Positions 61,066 through 64,000 of a DNA stretch of 64,000 nt are shown here, piece by piece. The stretch comes from an uncultured Bacilli bacterium (GTDB lineage Bacteria; Bacillota_I; Bacilli_A; RF39; UBA660): NCBI GenBank assembly GCA_934101425.1, contig CAKOQQ010000004.1, positions 62,001 to 126,000 of the forward strand, given 5' to 3'. The notes under the pieces were generated by a model, which did not search any database, was not told the DNA's origin, and saw nothing but the letters and a program-made list of their open reading frames with translations. The first letter of the stretch is position 1. Every line of letters begins with the position of its first letter. A program made the translations under genes and the position numbers.

Positions 61066-62385
61066 ATGTATAATGAAAGAAATGAAAGTTTTTCAATAAA
61101 AGACATTATTTTACAATTATTATTTGTTGTATTATTTGTATTAGTTTTAATCTGGTTGTTCCCAACTAGAGGAGCAATGGAAAAGAAACTAGAAGGAGTT
61201 AAAGTAGACGCTGATTTAAGCGGATTAGAATCACAATTAGAAGTATTAACTAATAGAATATTTGCAGAAAATATTAACACTATGAAAGAAGCAGCTATTA
61301 GTTATTATACAACAGATAGATTACCTAAAAAAGTTGGTGAATCTAAAGAATTAACACTTAAAGAAATGATTAACGAAAAGTTAATAATTGAATTTAAAGA
61401 TTCAAAAAACAAATCATGTGATATGACAGAATCATATGTAAAAATTACTAAAAATGAATCAGAATATATTTTAAAGGTAAATTTAAAATGTAGCGATGAT
61501 GAAGGTTATATTTTAGTACACTTAGGATGCTATAGTTATTGTGAAAGTGGAGTATGTGAAAAGAAAACAACAACAACTCCTACAACAAACCCAACAGCTC
61601 CAGTAAATCCTAAACCAACACCAAATCCTGACCCAAAACCAGATGATCCATCAAAACCAACAATATCTTATAGATATAAATATGTTAAAACAACAAAAGA
61701 TACTTATACTCCTTGGTCAGCTTGGTCAGCTTGGTCAACAACAAAATATACAGAAACAACTTTAAGAGATGTAGATACTAGAGTAGTTTCAAAAAATGTA
61801 ACTGAAAAAGTATTAGTAGGATATAATGTAAAAACTTACAGAGACAAATCAAAACCAATTTATGAAGATGTTAAAGTAGTAATTGGTCAAACAGAAAAGA
61901 AAACAACTTGTAAAAAATGGACTACTCAAGTAGTAGGAACTGGACAATATAGAGGAGAATGGGTTAATGCAGGAATAGTTAAATTAGCTAGTGTACCTGC
62001 AGATACAGCTACAACAAGATATATTTACAACTACTCTGCAACAGCATCTTGTGGTGATTGCTCAAGTTCAAATTTAACAATTTACACAGTTCAAAAATAT
62101 AAAACATATGAAATTAAAACAACAAAAGAAGTATGTTCTGAATGGAACACTGTAAAAGAAAATGTTTATGGTACAACTAAGAAATTAGTGGGTTATGAAA
62201 CTTACCAAGTAAAAGAACCAGTATATGGTTATAGAACAAAAACAATTAAAACAGTACAATATAGATACCGTACAAGATCATTTGTTCCTGGTACTACAAC
62301 ATACAAATGGAGTACAAGCGACAATGATAAGTATTTAATTAGTCAAGGTTATAAATACACTGGAATTAAAGAAAGAATTAACTAA
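61066..62385 (+). CDS. Membrane-anchored surface protein with Thr/Pro linker and WSxWSxWS motif
   Basis: 439 residues. One membrane segment (12-30), then an N-terminal extracellular domain with a Cys pair (DMTESYVKITKNES, GCYSYC), a Thr/Pro-rich linker at about 168-200 (TTTTPTTNPTAPVNPKPTP) and a C-terminal domain rich in Tyr, Thr, Val and Lys. That domain starts with TPWSAWSAWSTT, a pattern like thrombospondin type-1 repeats, and has repeated KLVGYETY/ VLVGYNVKTY units. The membrane segment is not a prepilin cleavage site. Under the eight-promoter array it should be abundant. The ATG follows AAAGGGGGAATTT. The family is not recognised. Confidence 0.7.
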   Translation: MYNERNESFSIKDIILQLLFVVLFVLVLIWLFPTRGAMEKKLEGVKVDADLSGLESQLEVLTNRIFAENINTMKEAAISYYTTDRLPKKVGESKELTLKEMINEKLIIEFKDSKNKSCDMTESYVKITKNESEYILKVNLKCSDDEGYILVHLGCYSYCESGVCEKKTTTTPTTNPTAPVNPKPTPNPDPKPDDPSKPTISYRYKYVKTTKDTYTPWSAWSAWSTTKYTETTLRDVDTRVVSKNVTEKVLVGYNVKTYRDKSKPIYEDVKVVIGQTEKKTTCKKWTTQVVGTGQYRGEWVNAGIVKLASVPADTATTRYIYNYSATASCGDCSSSNLTIYTVQKYKTYEIKTTKEVCSEWNTVKENVYGTTKKLVGYETYQVKEPVYGYRTKTIKTVQYRYRTRSFVPGTTTYKWSTSDNDKYLISQGYKYTGIKERIN

Positions 62386-62417
62386 AATTAAAAATAATAT
62401 AAAAGGGGGATGAACTC

Positions 62418-63995
62418 ATGGAAGAAACAAAAGTAGAAAATAAAGGCTTTGTAATAGAAAATACAGAAGAATTAAAAGATAAAGAAGTAAAACAAACTGG
62501 TAAAAAAACTAGTAAAGTAAAAAAAGCAGTATTAGCAACATTACTTGCTGCAGCATTATTAGTTGGTGGCTATGCAGGTGGTAACTTTATAAGGGACCAC
62601 TTCATAGGACAGCAATCACTTGTAATGCAAGAATATGAGGATTTAACTGAAGAAATTACTGCTGATGGTACAGATTTAGCCTTAGACTTAAGAAAAGCAG
62701 GGTATGAAATAGATGGTAAAGACGCACTATACTTTATGTTATTTGCTAGAACTGATACTTTAGAAGAAGATTATATTAGAGAATTAAATTTATCAAATGT
62801 AACTGAAAGAGTAATTACAGATAGTGTTGATAAAACACTAATCGATGCAAAAGAAGCTATAATGGCTGGACATGAAGTATCTATTCAAGATTATTTTCCA
62901 AATGAAAAAGATCAAGCTTTATTATCTAATCTATTCAATATCATGAGTCATTGGAATAAATCAGATAAAAAGCAAGTTGCAGATGCTATGTTAGAATTAA
63001 ATGACTACATGTTTATAAAAGGACAATATCAAGAATATACTCCACAAGCAGTAGTAACTTACATTAAATTATTTAGAGGATTTGATGAATTAACAATCAA
63101 CTCTGGTTATACTTTAGCTACTGAAGATATGAGAAAATTAATCTATATTGATCAAGAATGCTACACGGAAGATCATAAGATTGAAGGAAGATCAATTCAC
63201 TCAGAACAATATGCAGTAGTAAAAGAAACATTAAACGAAAAATTTAATGGAAGAGAATATGAAAAGAAATATGAAGAAGGATTAGGTTATAAAATAATTC
63301 AAGACATTAACAACAGAGTATTAACTAGTGGTGTTGAATTAGGTAAAAAACCTGATATCCAAGCTGAAAGAGACAAAAATAATAACGTAATATATGCTGA
63401 TAATCCAGCTTCAAGTAATTATGTTCCACCTATTTCAGAAAAAGAAAAATCTCAAATAAAAGTAGATCCTTCTACTGGTGAAGAATATATTTTCCAACCA
63501 GCTACAGAAGAAGAAAAACAAGCTCAAAGAGAACAAATTGAAAAGGAACAAAATCAAGGAAAAAATGGTACTGATGCAGCAACTATGCAAAAAGAATGGC
63601 AATCAGGTCATGATAAAGGATTTGCTGATGGTATCGAAGGTAAATCAAAGGCTAGTATGACTGGTAAATCAGAATATTATGTACAAGGATATGAATATGG
63701 ATATGGTGTTGGATATGATATGTATAAAGCTTCATTAGAGGATGATGAATTAATAGGGGAAACATTCATTCCAAGTAGTGGAACAAATTCTGGAGCTAAT
63801 TCAAGTATAACCACACCAGTAGAAAATCCAACTACAACTCCATCAACAAGTTCAAGCTCTTCATTTGAATTTGTAGACGGTTTCTATGAAAGTAATGGTA
63901 TTGTATATGATTCAGATGGAAATATGTTAAGAGATGAAAATGGTAATCCATTAACTATATCTGGATCAAATAATCAAAAAGCAAATCAAAAATAA
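62418..63995 (+). CDS. Membrane-anchored extracellular protein of unknown family
   Basis: 525 residues. A short cytoplasmic part, one membrane segment (about 37-53), then a long, mostly helical, acidic extracellular domain (ELTSE-type helices, 65-320), a Gln/Glu-rich coil (EEKQAQREQIEKEQNQ), a Gly/Tyr repeat-like section (QGYEYGYGVGYDMYK) and a Ser/Thr/Pro tail. It lies 32 bases after the previous surface gene with GGGGGATGAACTC as ribosome binding site, so it is co-transcribed under the promoter array. No function is claimed; a surface or pilus-like partner is a guess. Confidence 0.65.
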   Translation: MEETKVENKGFVIENTEELKDKEVKQTGKKTSKVKKAVLATLLAAALLVGGYAGGNFIRDHFIGQQSLVMQEYEDLTEEITADGTDLALDLRKAGYEIDGKDALYFMLFARTDTLEEDYIRELNLSNVTERVITDSVDKTLIDAKEAIMAGHEVSIQDYFPNEKDQALLSNLFNIMSHWNKSDKKQVADAMLELNDYMFIKGQYQEYTPQAVVTYIKLFRGFDELTINSGYTLATEDMRKLIYIDQECYTEDHKIEGRSIHSEQYAVVKETLNEKFNGREYEKKYEEGLGYKIIQDINNRVLTSGVELGKKPDIQAERDKNNNVIYADNPASSNYVPPISEKEKSQIKVDPSTGEEYIFQPATEEEKQAQREQIEKEQNQGKNGTDAATMQKEWQSGHDKGFADGIEGKSKASMTGKSEYYVQGYEYGYGVGYDMYKASLEDDELIGETFIPSSGTNSGANSSITTPVENPTTTPSTSSSSSFEFVDGFYESNGIVYDSDGNMLRDENGNPLTISGSNNQKANQK

Positions 63996-64000
63996 GCATT

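Noticed and set aside
1..64000. Template repeat and reverse transcriptase of a diversity-generating retroelement
   Set aside because: No ORF shows YxDD or other reverse transcriptase motifs, and I found no copy of the pilin 3' segment elsewhere. If the element exists it is outside the window.
1..64000. Mycoplasma-type genetic code (TGA = Trp)
   Set aside because: Several genes end in TGA (for example 793-795 and the smc stop before 28253), and Trp residues use TGG. Peptidoglycan genes are present.
1..64000. tRNA and rRNA genes
   Set aside because: I saw no cloverleaf-like T-arm and acceptor combination and no rRNA motif; the tRNA-related element is the T-box leader.

Overview
The window looks like the chromosome of an uncultured, low-GC member of the Bacillota (class Bacilli side, RF39/Erysipelotrichales-like). 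The base composition is very AT-rich. The code is standard: TGA is used as a stop, and Trp is encoded by TGG. Many genes start with TTG or GTG behind a GGTGAT-type ribosome binding site. Most genes are housekeeping and in Firmicutes-like order. A DNPR-type MurE indicates meso-diaminopimelate peptidoglycan. This lineage assignment is inference from gene content, not from a phylogenetic marker search.

Layout. 1-11.1 kb: the tail of a TaqI/Eco57I-like methylase, membrane-anchored murF-like and murE ligases, an ASCH protein, YitT, a CDF metal exporter, a class B PBP with one PASTA domain, pnuC, a two-gene surface/phosphodiester-glycosidase module and a nitroreductase. 11.1-16.3 kb: a T-box leader drives a ClpX-like unfoldase, hisS and aspS. 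16.3-17.7 kb: promoter, tiny ORF with a nine-G tract, intrinsic terminator and then a type IV pilin-like gene whose last ~100 bp are abruptly GC-rich. 17.8-25.2 kb: a second ClpX-like unfoldase, a TtcA-like tRNA thiolase, a 6S-like RNA, VanZ-RDD, tcdA, an HD-kinase fusion and a second pilin paralogue. 25.3-43.4 kb: smc, lemA-htpX, AssT, def, ftsW/rodA, a YjcZ-like mini-protein, comEA-comEC, a second copy of the surface/glycosidase module, and dnaG-rpoD-trmK-yqfQ. 43.5-49.5 kb: the pilus/secretion set (pilC-, pilD-, pilB-like genes and two more pilins, one with a glycine-rich domain). 49.5-60.5 kb: ylbJ, ylbL, mutS, dxs, nusB, xseAB, spoIVB and mgtE. 60.5-64 kb: a tandem promoter array feeding two surface-protein genes.

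Three things stand out. (1) Between mgtE and a surface-protein gene, 60562-61034 holds eight sigma-A-like promoters in tandem. Each has a 17-bp spacer and a TG-extended -10; most are exactly 60 bp apart, and seven share a conserved motif at the predicted transcription start. (2) The pilin at 16534 has no room for its own promoter. It must be read through a terminator that overlaps the end of a short ORF carrying G9, so slipped-strand changes in G9 could switch pilin expression by an attenuation mechanism. (3) The 3' end of that same pilin (17461-17590) has 16 of 32 codons ending in C, against a strongly AT-ending background. An inverted repeat lies just downstream. This is what a diversity-generating-retroelement variable region looks like, although no reverse transcriptase or template repeat is in the window. 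Together they suggest a surface that is both phase-variable and sequence-variable.

The pilus genes, ComEA/ComEC and several pilin-like proteins point to a type IV pilus-like machine for DNA uptake or adhesion. SpoIVB, YlbJ, YlbL and YjcZ-like genes suggest sporulation ability or ancestry. Functional statements rest on motif recognition by eye; no database search was run.
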